In this document: positions 10,713-22,179 of the stretch, in pieces | Layout of the letters: every line of letters starts with the position of its first letter | Position numbering within the stretch: the stretch's first letter is position 1 | Assembly: GCA_963457665.1 (NCBI GenBank) | Contig: OY735213.1 | Span: 51,447,785 to 51,511,784, forward strand | Length of the DNA: 64,000 nt | From: Thysanoteuthis rhombus | Taxonomy: Eukaryota > Mollusca > Cephalopoda > Oegopsida > Thysanoteuthidae | Reading direction: 5' to 3' | Program-made: the position numbers and the translations under genes | The notes under the pieces: model-generated | What the model was told of the DNA's origin: nothing | Databases searched by the model: none | Seen by the model: the letters and a program-made list of their open reading frames with translations, nothing else

Positions 10713-12077
10713 ATTCAGTGTGGTACTTGGTTCACTTGACTTATCTCTGTCAAGGTTGACTCTGGATGTAACAATTTTTCACAGTTACTAAAGGCTGGAT
10801 GGTAGGGTGGTTGTGTGAGAATGGTTTACCTAAAGGCTCAATATATGGTTATAGGATTGGGCATAGGAATGTGGATTCATGCCTTTTTAAGGGGTATTAA
10901 TGCAAGTGAACATAAGCAGTTTTGTCCTATATTTGAACATGGTTTACCGATTCTGTTTCTTGTACCGATCAGTTATTCTGTCTTCCATCTCATTGTTGTA
11001 TATATACTAAAGTTAAATGAATTAACATATCTGAATGTATAAAGCTGTGTGTATATTTGTACACTTATTACTCAAGAGCTTTGGATCTGAGACAAAAAAT
11101 AAAACTATAACTGAAATTGGCAAGTCTCAAGCTATTTGAATACTATTGGTCGGTTGGATTTTGAAAGATTTCAATGGATTTTTTTATGTCTACTACGTTT
11201 TCTTGCTTCTGAAATTTATCCAGCTGACAGCCTGCTAGCAGCAGTCAGTCATTGTTTTAAATGACCTAATTTTCTTGAGAGTTGGGATGGTGGCCATGCA
11301 CAAATAGTATCCAGCCAACTACTGTAGCAACCCCCTTCCCACTCACAGTTTATATGAAAGAAAGAAAAACCATAACTACATTCTGAATTTAAATCCTTCA
11401 ATCAAAACCACAGTTCTTACCCTCTCTGGATAATTCTTGTAATGAAATGAAATTAGATAACCGCCTCCTTGGCTTATCCAGGATGGTGAATGAATGTCAA
11501 AAGTCATGGCACCAATGTTGTATTTACAACAAGCTGTTGCTATTCTTGGATGTAGAATGTAGCAGGAGTGTTGAAACAAGGGACTAGGTTTCTTTATTTC
11601 AAATTGTTTGACCACTTTCAACAATGTGAGCTGTAGTGCATCACCCCCTCCCGCCACCTGCCTGAGAAAGACTTTGCTTACTGGTTGTTTGGTCAAAGCA
11701 ACATCAGTAGGACCTGTACTAAGTCAGCCATGTGATTCACAACATGTACTTACATGATCACATGATTTGCAACATTCCTGGCCATATCGTCTTCACGTCA
11801 TGTTACGAAATATGAGGAACATGTCCTTTGATTTTGCCATCCATGAGCCTCTTTAGTCAAGCCATATTGCAGAATGTATAACAACTTCTTGACTTGTTAT
11901 CATTTTGTCTGAACAAAATATATGACACTGCTATTTTTAACTCACCACTTGAAACAGATGGTGGAACCCTTAAATGAACAGCATAAAAATAGTGGAGCTT
12001 TCCTGTGTATTGAATGAAAAAAAAAGATCAAAAAATCATCAAATGGTCTAAGAAAAGTAATTTTAAACACAAATTAT
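10713..12077. other. unannotated
   Basis: The longest frame is on the minus strand, 11696-11376 (106 codons, starting MTKQPVSKVF). It has no domain I recognise, no clear splice sites, and base composition like the surrounding DNA. The frame at 10815-11042 is AT-rich and featureless. Confidence 0.35.
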
Positions 12078-12190
12078 TTCTCTTGAAATTCAGCTCCATA
12101 GATGGCTATTGGGAGAATGCATTGGTTGAAGACCCTTCTTTTTAAGACTAATGGGATTTTTTTTGCTCTTGAAGGTTGAGCTTGTTCTAT
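12078..12190 (-). pseudogene. RTE-type LINE fragment
   Basis: The minus frame reads KKIPLVLKRRVFNQCILPIA followed by IYGAE. This is the conserved stretch that precedes the QRAHERIML region in the copies at 46110 and 59518 (KIPLIQKRRVYSQCILLIV there). Only about 35 codons survive. Confidence 0.75.
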
Positions 12191-12516
12191 CGAAAGCTTC
12201 CTATCCTGGAGTGATTTTTTTTCTATTTCATATACATTGTATACATGCATATGAATATAGGTATCTATGTGCAAAAGTTGACTTGGTGTGAATAACCAAA
12301 AAGGTTTGGGGATGCAGGTGACCTTGACATTGTAAATATAACAGATGGTAGGTGCTGTTTTAGCAGTCAGCCTTGTCATGGGTTTACCTATTTGATGGTT
12401 GCAGTTCTTAGTTTCTTCTCATTCTTTTTAATCTCAATCAGATAATGGGTTTTGTGTTAAGGTGAAAAAAAAGGTTTCTTCTTACTTACCTCACAGGTTG
12501 TTTTCTTTGCCAATTA

Positions 12517-12520
<4 letters not shown>

Positions 12521-12569
<49 letters not shown>
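12521..12569. repeat. (AT)n microsatellite
   Basis: Uninterrupted AT dinucleotide array, about 49 bp. Confidence 0.98.
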
Positions 12570-12570
<1 letters not shown>

Positions 12571-12713
12571 CTGGAAGGAATGTATTTCTTAAAAATTCTG
12601 GATTAAATTTCTTCTTTCTTTTCTTAAATCAAAACTATAAGAAACTGTTGGAATTTTACAGTATGTATTTGCAGTCTAGAAATAAAACAAAAAGAAATTC
12701 ATACATTTTGAGA

Positions 12714-12742
12714 ATATATATGTGTGTGTGTATGTATGTATG

Positions 12743-12793
<51 letters not shown>
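12714..12793. repeat. compound (TG)n(TATG)n(TA)n microsatellite
   Basis: TG run, then TATG units, then a long TA array. The overlapping frames rich in Tyr and Ile alternation are translations of this array and not genes. Confidence 0.98.
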
Positions 12794-12797
<4 letters not shown>

Positions 12798-13239
12798 ATT
12801 TTACATGACACATCTCTGCCATTTAAAAAATTATTTTTCATATATTCCTATAGATTGGTATGATGCCAAGTTTGTCACGCCTCATAAAGTCTTGTTGAAA
12901 GTCTTTCTAAAAGTTGCGTTCATAGCCAGGTATCTCTTCAGTTCTGGACTTCTGCTTGTTCCAATATGACTCGATAGTCTGTATATACACTCATAACACT
13001 GGTTAACAAAATTCGCTGAATGATTATCGGTTTTGTGTTGAAGTCAGATTCCTAGAAGGTTTCGAAGGATCACTTGAAAATCCTCCCTCCCTAAACCACT
13101 CTGAGGGTTGGGGATGCTCTTGTTATCTGACATGTTCAAAAATATCATTTGATTCTTAAAAAACATGAGTTTTTCACTCATGAAAGCAGAAACTCTTGGA
13201 GGATCATTTAGCTCTTTGTGCTGTAAATTGAAACATTGA
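12794..13239. other. unannotated
   Basis: No gene or repeat recognised. Confidence 0.4.
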
Positions 13240-13622
13240 GAAACAGGTCTGGTTAGTCACTCATTAGAAACTCATGTAACCAATGTCCTTTGGCTGATTG
13301 TTGTGTTTGGGGTAATCAATTAGAAAAATTGAAAGGTACGTTACTTCTCTTTCCTTTTGTTGGGGAGTGATCACTAAAAAAAATTGAATTTTCAAGAAAT
13401 AAGCGGACACAAACCAAAGCTAAACCAGCCTCCTAAAAAAGTATTTGGAGGGGATTTAAAAAAAGCATAAGTTTTTTTCCTGATATAATTAGGAGTAAAT
13501 GTTTAAATTTTCAGCCCTGTAACTCGGTGTAGTACATAAATATATACATAGTTGGCCAGACCAACTCAAAAATTGAAAGAAATCTGTGGACAGTTTTGGT
13601 TGATGGTTTCTAATACAGTAAA
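13240..13622 (-). repeat. family A MITE-like repeat
   Basis: Minus copy from GGTCTGGTTAGTCACTCATT through TTTCAGCCCTGTAACTC to GATGGTTTCTAATACA. Confidence 0.82.
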
Positions 13623-14676
13623 TTGCATTTGCAATTGGACCTGAATTCTCTTCATGGCTTCTGTTATCAAATTTAAAAATTGATTTTATGTCTTTCTACA
13701 ATAGATGCAGATTTGCTGTCTTTTAGATGCTTGTCTTTGAATGAAAACCATTTCAGCTGTCTGAAGAGCATCTTTTCTAATCAAATTTTCCATCCTTAAT
13801 AGTGCTTTTCTCACCTGGATTTAGAATATCTATACTGATCCTTTTGGTAATAAGTTTGAATTTCTACGGAAATATAGCTGAAAACCCTCTGTACAGGTGG
13901 GTTGTTTGGCTACTTGCTGTGGAAATGATTCAATTTTTTTTCTTCACCTTTGGTCATCCTAAGCAAAGCCTTTCGGCCATTGCTCACATCAAAGGATTAA
14001 AATGGAGTTATTTATACCATGAAATGAAGACCAGTAAAAACATGTTAAAATAGCTTATTGATGTTAAAATTGTAAAATTACCTCGGGTCACCATGAACCT
14101 GGTTGACTACTTAGAGGTCACATACTATTAAAAGAATTGGACTTTTAGTATTATATAGATAGATGTAAATCAGACTATTATAATTGGGGAGAGCTCAAAT
14201 GCCAACCCCACACTAATATTTTTAGGAATTTGTTGAAAAATTGCTCAAAACCTGACTTGGGGTCCCATTAGTACACACAGAAAATATCATGGAGTGGTTC
14301 CTGAGTTAGGCTGTTACATACAAATAGATATTTGATTAGGTCCGTGCATTATATGAGATGACATACAATTCTTTGCATAAATGAGTTTTTTATATGAACT
14401 AAGGATAGAAAGGATATTATTGCCTTTGAAGCACAAAAGCTTTGGGTAAGGACAGAAAAACGTGTAGTCTCCTTTTGGCTTCTCTTCTAGCTAGAAATCC
14501 TGTACAGTGATACAAACTTGAGGATTATTTAAATGGTCAAAAAGTAGCAAAAGTAGCCAAACTGTGCAAGTTTGCTCATGCTAATTTAGCACTTTTTTGC
14601 TCTGCCAAAACAACGAATGCGCTATATTTGGCATGAAAAACACTAAATTGGCAATAGTGGTGCTGTATTATTTATT
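13623..14676. other. unannotated
   Basis: A plus frame at 13802-14053 (83 codons, hydrophobic N-terminal half) has no recognised motif. 14540-14650 repeats TAGC/GCTA words without clear order. Confidence 0.35.
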
Positions 14677-15010
14677 ATACCTTTGCCAACAGAGTTTGAA
14701 GAGGTATATGTATTCACATGTCTGTTTGTCCACAATATTCTGACTGAAAAACAATATCTCCAACAGTTGGCAAGGAATGTCAATTCCATTTTGTATAAGG
14801 GTAGGCTATGGGCTAAGAAAGAGTTGATTTAATTTAGCGGTTGATAAAGGATTTCTTTTTTTCCAATTAAGAGAGATTTTTTCATATGTTAAAACAGTAT
14901 TCCAAAAATTGAAAAAAAATTGAGACTCTTGCTCTGTTTTCATTCAGCTTTTAGTATGCGTATGGTCTTGGGTGAGGTATACATTTTCTGAATGCTTTCT
15001 GATTTCTAGA
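14677..15010 (+). repeat. family D repeat
   Basis: Starts ACCTTTGCCAACAGAGTTTG with AGAGGTATATGTATTCAC, has one unit (GTCAATTCCATTTTGTATAAG, GGGCTAAGAAAGAGTTGATT), and ends GAGGTATACATTTTCTGAAT, the family D 3' signature. Confidence 0.75.
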
Positions 15011-15028
15011 TTAATACAAATCTCTTGT

Positions 15029-15480
15029 TACCTTCGCCAGCAAAATTGGAGAGGTACATATATTACCCCGTGTCGGTCCAATCAGTCTGGTCAAGATATT
15101 CAAAAGTTGTCTATGAATTTCAATGGAATTTCATGGAATAAGGTTACAAAAGAAGTGATTAAATTTTGAGATGGATCTATGCACAATTACATCCCTTACA
15201 TCGTAGCTATCTGCCTACACCACCAAATATCTCAAAAGGTTTCCTGTTTTCCCGCGTATCTCTAACAGTTGTCAATAAATTTCCATGATATTTTGCCAAA
15301 AGTTGAGCAATAGGCTACAGAAGAAATGATTAAATTTTTTGGGTGATACGTGTGCAGTTATCTCCCCTACATCGTATCTATGTTCCCATCCGACTGTGAG
15401 TCACAATGCCTTTTGCAGAGTTATGAGCTCTCTGAGTGTTTTATAGTTGCTAATGAGTCTTGTAAAAGATTCTCTCCTAT
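15029..15480 (+). repeat. family D repeat with two internal units
   Basis: Starts ACCTTCGCCAGCAAAATTGG. Two units about 160 bp apart each carry AATTTCNATG, a GGCTACAGAAGAAATGATTA-like phrase, TTAAATTTT and CCCTACATCGTA. Ends with GAGCTCTCTGAGTGTTTTAT. Confidence 0.8.
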
Positions 15481-16474
15481 TGAATCAGTTTTTGTTTTCA
15501 GCTGAAGATAATAATGGCTAAGATGATTTTCTTTGCCTCTAGTGATTCCACCTGATTATAACAGACATGTTTAACCAGTTCTTGTTAGGTTTATTACTAG
15601 GAAAGAATGGGTGTATCGTGCCCCAGATAAGAATAATCATCTGACTGCTGGTTTCAGTTACTCTTAATCCAAGACTATAAGAAGAATGGTATTCGAAGAT
15701 ACTTGGAGGACCACCACGAACTGCAATTCATTCAAGCTCTATAATTATCAATATCCCGCTTTAGTAGATGGCCCTCTTGTCATAATACCAGCGCATCAGA
15801 TGCAGTGTTGTATTTGCATAGTTTTAGAAAAAAAAATTAAATGTTTGTCTTACATACTGGTACATACAGTATCTTAACCCACTTCGAAACCATTATAGTC
15901 CATCTTGAGAATTTTAGCCTTATCTAAAAGTCTCTGATTAAGTTTTTTTCTTCTCAGTGGTTTATTGTTCTAAAGGGTTTTTATAGAGTGTTGTCTAGCA
16001 CTTCTGGGTAATGGTTTTTTTGTTTGATTATTACTATTTTGCAGATTTATTATTATAATACTGTTGTATCTTTTCATATCTCAATTCTTAAATTCATACT
16101 CCTAAATGACAGTGGAACTTTTTCTGTAGCAGAGACAAAAATTTGTTGAGATCATTATGACTAGTGGAATGAAAGAAAAAAAATGAAAAATTAATTTAAA
16201 GGTAAAAGGGAAGAAACTTTGATCAGTGGTTATTTCCCTTGATATTGAAATTTCTTATTTAATTTTGAGAATTAAGGGATGCATGATTCTAAAATTTGGT
16301 GCTTTTGTGACAAATTTTGGGAATTCTTGTATATGTCAGAACAGGGTTACCAGATTCGAATTTGGAAAGTCTGGTTCAATTCAAGTCTCTTGAGGCAGGC
16401 CTGGTACTTGAATGCCTATGTTGGATAAGTCTCTGAGATAAAGCTTAATGAGATAAGAAGTAAAACTGTGCTTT
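15481..16474. other. unannotated
   Basis: Nothing recognised. The frame at 15686-15877 is short and without motifs. Confidence 0.4.
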
Positions 16475-16550
16475 CTAGCTTCGGTTGGCAACCAATCTAG
16501 GAGAAGGATAATTCTGAATTCAAATTCATGTGTGGAATTCACTCTTCCCC
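16475..16550 (+). repeat. SINE body fragment
   Basis: TTCTAGCTTCGGTTGGCAAC, then CAATCTAGGAGAAGGATAAT and TTCAAATTCATGTGTGG, aligns with the body of the SINE at 41800-42080 (GCTATAGTTGGCTACCAGTC and following). Confidence 0.5.
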
Positions 16551-17261
16551 CAACAACCAAAGTTGAAAATAGCGCGAAAAATGGATTGCAATCTTACCCC
16601 ATATTGACGCACTGGATAAAGATGATAAACCTGAAGGAATGAATGGATCCAGGAATTAATATCGGATGAAGAACAAAGAATATTATTCATTATAAACTTA
16701 TTGTTCTTGCTTTTGATAGCTTGGACTATGCATTAAAGATCATGTAAATAAGGATTTGCTCTTCCTCACTCACTGATAGTGCCATGGTATTATGGATAAA
16801 AAGGATGAGAATGCTAGTCTGTAGAAATCAATGGTTCTTCATCTCAGAAGTTTGGATTGATTTTAAATTGTGATGACTGGATTGATCCTACAGAGCAGAA
16901 CTCTCTTGGCCTTTTGCATTTATGACACACTTTTTAAAAGTAAATTTTTTTTCATCCATTTCATCTCTCATTCACAGCCAAGCCAGTTGAATGGTTTAGG
17001 GAATGAGGGTAGGAGAAGATGTATCTTTGGCTTGCGTTGTGCAGAAATCGGTCTCCTCCTACGAGGATTAACGGGATCGCCACGGTTGGCTGTAGCAACT
17101 GGTATTCCCAGTTGGTCACTCATGTAGGTATTGAGCAGGCTTGACATTGCTTTAATTTGGTGATTGTATGAGAACAGGTGTATCCAACGCGATTTAGTCA
17201 TAACTTTACTCAAGTTTTGTCAGGTTAATGTCATCCCAGTAGTTCAGCCGATATAAGAAAA
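16551..17261. other. unannotated, with a G+C-richer minus frame
   Basis: A minus frame at 17213-16968 (81 codons) includes GDPVNPRRRRPISAQRKPKI and ends in TGA. The region 16970-17215 is distinctly richer in G+C than its flanks. No domain or family recognised and no clean acceptor upstream. It could be a decayed element or a host terminal exon. Confidence 0.3.
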
Positions 17262-17945
17262 GAATCTTTCAAAAGATACAAAAAAAATTATACTTAATTT
17301 TGCGACACACCTACAGATTATTGGTGATACACATGCAGTTTGGAAAGCTATGCTGTAGAATTTGAAGCTTGGGTGCTCCAAGTTGTGCAGGCATCATTTC
17401 ATTGTCTGCAAGTTGATTGGATTCTAAAGAAGCAATCTTGTTTACAATGATCAATAAAAAAGAATGGAATTTATTTATTTATCCAAGAGCGAGAAAGAAA
17501 TCAGATTAGACAGGATTATCAGAACATGAATAGAGACAGCAATTGCAATTTCACCGAGATTTATACTCTTCAGTTTTCTTGCTATATTATTCTTGTGGGT
17601 ATGTGTAGGAAGAATGTTTTTCTATAGTAAATGTTCTTGGGAGTGAATAGGGTGGGAAAAAGTGTTTTCCACTTGGAAATTGTATTCTCTAGAATTACAA
17701 CAAAAACTAACATTGAAAATAAGCGAAGCTTCTTGTTACATGCAGCCTTTGAATTTCAACTCAATCACTTGTCTCAGTCGAGTCAATTCTCTCTCTTGGG
17801 CATGTAAGTTTCTCAGCTTTCTTGATCACTGGTTGAGTTGAAAAATATAGGACTTTTTGCACATTTTTGATATTTTTTTTTTGTATATATACTTTGGTGT
17901 GTCACAAAATTAAGTATAATTTCTTGATTCTTTTGAAATATTCTA
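17262..17945. mobile_element. inverted-repeat element of unknown family
   Basis: The left arm 17262-17324 contains AAATTATACTTAATTTTGCG and ACACACC. The right arm 17888-17945 contains GGTGTGTCACAAAATTAAGT and ATAATTTCTTGATTCTTTTG, its imperfect inverted copy over about 55 bp. About 560 bp lies between with no coding potential. It is consistent with a non-autonomous DNA transposon. Outer boundaries uncertain. Confidence 0.5.
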
Positions 17946-18785
17946 ATCTGAAAAAATTTTCAACTGAATTGTTATCAGAGGTTGACCGAGTAGAAATAAA
18001 CCCCCTTAACTTTGAAGGTGACAATGTCAATGTATTCCTGTATGTAACCTTTTTTTCTTTTTTTTTTCACAAAGTTTGTTCACCTGACCTTGAAAAGTCT
18101 TCATTCGATGTTGAAGAAAAGGCAAACCAAAGAGATCATCATCAGTGTTATCACCTAAGATATTTCATAACTAAATTTAGCTATTTTCTGTTGCGTTTAA
18201 ATATAAGAAATTGATTTTAGATATTAAATAAGTTTAAATATTTTTCAATCTGGCTCAGATATTTTTACCTGGAGAAAAAGATTGAAAATAGCAAAACTGT
18301 ATCAAGCATTGTGCATGTAATAAATTCAATACAATTATTTGATTAGATTTTTTTGTTATTTGTTATATTTAGATATAGAATGTAGAGAAATGAAGGCTCA
18401 ATAATATGTAGGGAATTTTAGATCATTTTTTTTAACATCTAGATATTTTTGGTTGCGGAAACTTTCCCCTAACTTGACCAGTGGGCCTGTTCTTTTTTGA
18501 AATCTCACTTGGTCGATATCAGTATTAATATATATGTTAATACATGTGGTCAATAAAAAGATACTTTCCATGCCATTGCTATTTTTGTATATTGATATAA
18601 GTATATTAAAGGTAAATGTTGGATGACTAACAAGAAAGAAAAGCTTTCTTCTCACTTCAGAACTCGGCTCACTTCTCTTAAATTTGTTTTTAGAAGTCTC
18701 ATAACTAACCAACTCCTGTGTAGTTTTGGTCTCTGGTTCTTGGTTTGGGAAAGCATTTGGAATAACTCTTTTATCAAGAGTTCTT
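17946..18785. other. unannotated
   Basis: Frames at 17867-18214 (+) and 18796-18398 (-) lack recognisable motifs. The second overlaps the SINE-like head at 18786 and may be part of its body. Confidence 0.35.
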
Positions 18786-18855
18786 GAACCCAGCAATTGA
18801 ACTTGTGACTCTAAAACCTGCTGACTAAACAGATTGTAAAACTAACACTTTTAAC
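18786..18855 (-). repeat. tRNA-derived SINE head
   Basis: On the minus strand, CTAGTTGTTAAAAGTGTTAG resembles a tRNA D-arm/A box, and AAGTTCAATTGCTGGGTTC carries B-box-like words. It abuts the hAT-like element at 18864. Confidence 0.4.
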
Positions 18856-18863
18856 AACTAGGT

Positions 18864-19579
18864 CAGTGATGGTGAACATTTTCAGCCTGGTGTGTCCAAA
18901 TTTTAATTTTTGAAAATAATCCTATTGTCAGAATGTCACTTGTATTTTAGTTTTAGATGAATGATTATAGACAAGGGGCCAATTTCTCTAATTGATTCAT
19001 AAAACTAGGAATTTAATAAGATATAACTTGAAATTTCAAACTATCAAATCACTATAGGCCAACAAATGGCCCGATCAACCTGTTAAGTTAGCTACAGGCT
19101 CTTCTCTTTCTGAGTATCTTTGTCTATGTGCATGTCTATCTCTGGGTGCTCTTGGTCACATTTTTTGGCTATAAACTTGAAAATTTCCATGAGTATACAA
19201 CTAAGCACCATCTAAAAAAAAAACCTTTTTTTTTTTTAAAAAAAAGTGCTTTTTGAGGTCTCTATGGTCATTTGGGGATGACAAATCAGTTGTTGGTATT
19301 TTTTTTTCTTTTCAATAATTTTGAATAAAAGATCTATATTTTTAGATAATTAGTTCCGGTACATATGTGTGAGCTACTATGATTCATTTAAGCAAGTTTT
19401 TGATATATTTTTCTAATATATTTATGATAAAATATAACTCAAAAATTCATAATATACTTATATAGTTTATGAATTTAGTAGACTTTTTTCAACATTATAT
19501 TGCATCAAGATTTTTTTGAAAAAAAATATACCGCGTCTCCCCCAAAAACTTGTAATGTGTCACAGGTTCATCATCTCTG
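18864..19579. mobile_element. hAT-like MITE interrupted by family B
   Basis: The left end CAGTGATGGTGAACATTTTC and the right end, reverse complement CAGAGATGATGAACCTGTGA, form hAT-like inverted termini. Flanking octamers AACTAGGT and AATTGGTT agree at 5 of 8 positions, suggesting a decayed target duplication. A family B copy at 19046-19398 is nested inside, so the hAT-like element is the older insertion. Confidence 0.6.
19046..19398 (+). repeat. family B MITE (nested)
   Basis: AAATCACTATAGGCCAACAA at the left, GGCCCGATCAACC, CTTGAAAATTTCCATGAG in the middle, and GAGCTACTATGATTCATTTA at the right as the inverted terminus. Confidence 0.85.
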
Positions 19580-19797
19580 AATTGGTTAAAGGCATCTGTT
19601 CAAACATTCTGCTCATCTGCTGGATGAGAATTAGGTTGATCAGTCGAGATGAAAAAGAACACCAGTTGTAATTTTGTTATAAAAACAAGTTTTTGTTGAG
19701 ACTCCCAATTGACAGATATCTTCATTTTACTAATATGTAATATCAAAACAATTGGCATAAAGAATGCTTGATATCAGGGATAGAGCATTTGTAAGTG

Positions 19798-19924
19798 TAC
19801 ATAGAAAATTCAGTTCTTCTCTGTGACTCGGAGATTCATGACAGTGGTGCAATCATCAGACCGTCTGATGATTGCACCACTGGCATGAAACTCAATCACC
19901 GCAAAGAACTGAATTTCCTATGTA
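19798..19924. repeat. 127-bp imperfect palindrome
   Basis: The central arms 19842-19861 (CAGTGGTGCAATCATCAGAC) and 19863-19882 are perfect 20-bp inverted repeats around a single base. Pairing continues outward with small mismatches, then resumes strongly at the outer arms, where AAATTCAGTTCTT near 19806 pairs with its complement near 19905. The whole can fold as one long hairpin or extrude as a cruciform. The frames that run through it are by-products. Confidence 0.9.
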
Positions 19925-20244
19925 TGCCTATCTATATTCATACATATCTTTTTGTTTCTCATTTCTTTTTTATAAGATAATAGTATATTTTGAGAAGTGC
20001 CAAAGTTCAGTTTGCCTGGATGCCAGTAACCCTAGGGCTGGCCCTGCGTATAATTGGAGATAGTTTGAGTGAGGAGCATGTTATATGCCTTTTGATTTTC
20101 CTTCTTTTAGATGTGTCCGCACAGCTATATTTTGCTTATTGGTTGGTTGGTCTGTTTGTCGGAAGATCCCAGTTATGTTAGACAACAGATATAGGAAGGA
20201 AGGAAGGAAAAGGTGTGATATCATTAAGAGGAATCTACTCTGAT

Positions 20245-20372
20245 CAATTTTTTTTACCAGCTGCTAATGATGTCATAATAGAATCTCCAAGGTCCACAAT
20301 TTTGTATCAACAAAAAGCCAAAAATGGCCATTTACCATTTTTATTGGAAATTATACTTGCAGAATATTTCCA
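20245..20372 (+). repeat. family G interspersed repeat
   Basis: CCAGCTGCTAATGATGTCAT, then AATAGAATCTCCAAGGTCCA, AAAGCCAAAAATGGCCATTT and TTGCAGAATATTTCC match, in inverted orientation, 59335-59475. Two copies make it a dispersed repeat of unknown type. Confidence 0.6.
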
Positions 20373-20637
20373 TATCGCAATATTTTATAAACATGAGAAA
20401 TAATTCTCAAAGAAAGACCACTTGCGCTTCCTCCTCCCCCCACTACTACTGCCATGGATGATGGATGCATCGTTGAACTTATGGTTCTTGTTTCTCAATT
20501 AAACCACAAGGAAGTAATATTATTTTGAAAATGAAACATGGAGAAACTAGGCTCCAATGAGTAATTAGAGGTATTTACTTAGCTTTACTTAATCTACCAC
20601 AAAATCACAAAAATGAAACTCTCTATCGTGTTTTCTC

Positions 20638-20800
20638 TTCCTCAGCCTCCCAGTCCCTTTACTCTCATTTTTTACCTCCCTCTCCTTTCCTTTTTTTTTT
20701 TTTCTCATCCTTCTGTCTCTCTTTTTTTTTTTTTTCTCTCTCTCTCTTGCCTTTGTTTTTCTTCCTCCTTTCCTTCCCTCTTTATGTACTACTTGCTTGT
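20638..20800 (+). repeat. polypyrimidine tract
   Basis: About 160 bp of almost pure C and T on the plus strand, with T runs and a (CT)n stretch near 20737. The Lys/Arg-rich minus frame and the Phe/Ser-rich plus frame here are translations of the tract. Confidence 0.9.
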
Positions 20801-21600
20801 ATTCATGGTCTATATGTTTACTCTTACTCATTGGGAGGCAGATATGAATTCCTCTTCTAGGCTTGCCTAATACGAGAGGAATTCTATTCCCAGGGCAGCA
20901 CCTCTCCATGGCACTATAAGGAAGTGTTGGAAGGTCATTTCTGAAGCATTTGTGGCACTGGATGTGGATACTGAACAATTTTGTGTGGGCTCAATGTGAA
21001 ACCGACCTTGTGTCACATTCTACATCATGGGGAAGTGGTTAAAAAACTGTAAATTTCTTTTTTTTTTACAGTTTCCCTTTCTCCTTTCTTTTGCATTAAA
21101 AAAAAAATCTTCAGATCATTCAAGAACTTTTATTAATTTTTCCCCTAATTTTCTGTAGGCAGTCTGTGCGAAAATCTTAATCCATGCGATTCTTTTTCCA
21201 GTAACAAAAGTGTGTGTGCAGTTTTGAATTTGACACAGGGAATGAATATTTTTTCAATATGCAGTAAACTATACAGAGTTTGAAATCTTTTGTGTTTACA
21301 TTAATTTCCTCTATGCACTCATTACAAAAGCCCCATTGGTGTGGCTGGTACGCACATCACATACATAGATTGTCAGCTAATTACTAAGAACAACAATTGG
21401 TACATATGTACCTCACCTTATCTACTGCCATAAATTGAAAGAAGCTTTTATAGTTGTTACATATTCACTCACATTTTTTATGAATGCTTCAATATGATAG
21501 TATATTGATAAAATTAGTCTAAATTTTCACTCATTATATTTTATCAGTATCATACAAGAAAAATATCTCTATAAAGATATTGGCACCTTTTGTACTATAA
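20801..21600. other. unannotated
   Basis: Nothing recognised. Confidence 0.4.
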
Positions 21601-21868
21601 CAGGAGTTGCCAAACTTGCTAAATCTATGAAATAACTTCAGATGTTTGAGAGCCACAAGGCTAAGCAAAATTTACGTACACATTTTGTAACAATTATTTT
21701 CATGTAAATATTAACAAATACATATCTTAAAATATTTTTAACACTCATTTCAATCCAATAGGGTAGCAGTTCATAACCGGTAAATAATCATAAAGCTTGA
21801 AATTTTACTTTTTATATTTCCACGAGCCGTACATTAAATGTCAAAGAGCCACATCTGGGCCACCCCTG
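21601..21868. mobile_element. hAT-like MITE with target duplication
   Basis: Starts CAGGAGTTGCCAAACTTGC and ends GAGCCACATCTGGGCCACCC plus CTG, an inverted-terminus pair typical of hAT MITEs. The flanking octamers TACTATAA (21593-21600) and GACTATAA (21869-21876) agree at 7 of 8 positions, the 8-bp duplication expected of hAT insertion. Confidence 0.8.
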
Positions 21869-21959
21869 GACTATAAGTTATTACGAGTAAATGATTATTG
21901 CTTTGCTAACAGTAAACATTGATTGAGATGAAGGATGATAACTCTTACTTTCATACACT

Positions 21960-22068
21960 TATCATCATCATCAGTCATTTAACGTCTGTCGTGGGACATA
22001 GACCTTCCCCAGGATTTGCCACACTTCTCTATCATGGGTGTCACAAAGCCGTGGAGCCTCACTATTAG
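21960..22068 (-). pseudogene. RTE-type LINE 3' end fragment
   Basis: The ATCATCATCATCA tail followed by GGACATAGACCTTCCCCAGG, then ATTTGCCACACTTCTCTATC and ATGGGTGT, is the same 3' end as at 5868-6256. Only the last 30 or so codons remain. Confidence 0.85.
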
Positions 22069-22179
22069 TTGCTATCAAGTATAATGTGTTACTACAATAC
22101 TCCTCTGATACTGCCAATTCTTGAACACGATTCTACGATTTATACAATATTCTTATATAGATCTTTCCATGATAGATTT

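Noticed and set aside
11376..11696. 106-codon minus frame as a gene
   Set aside because: No recognised motif, no splice signals, composition like the surroundings. A frame of this length can occur by chance in 64 kb.
12648..12969. Open frames on both strands rich in alternating Tyr and Ile
   Set aside because: They are translations of the (TA)n array. No sequence outside the array supports a gene. The same applies to 46050-46283.
20589..20978. 129-codon Lys/Arg-rich minus frame
   Set aside because: Its basic part is the complement of the polypyrimidine tract, which lacks stop codons on that strand.
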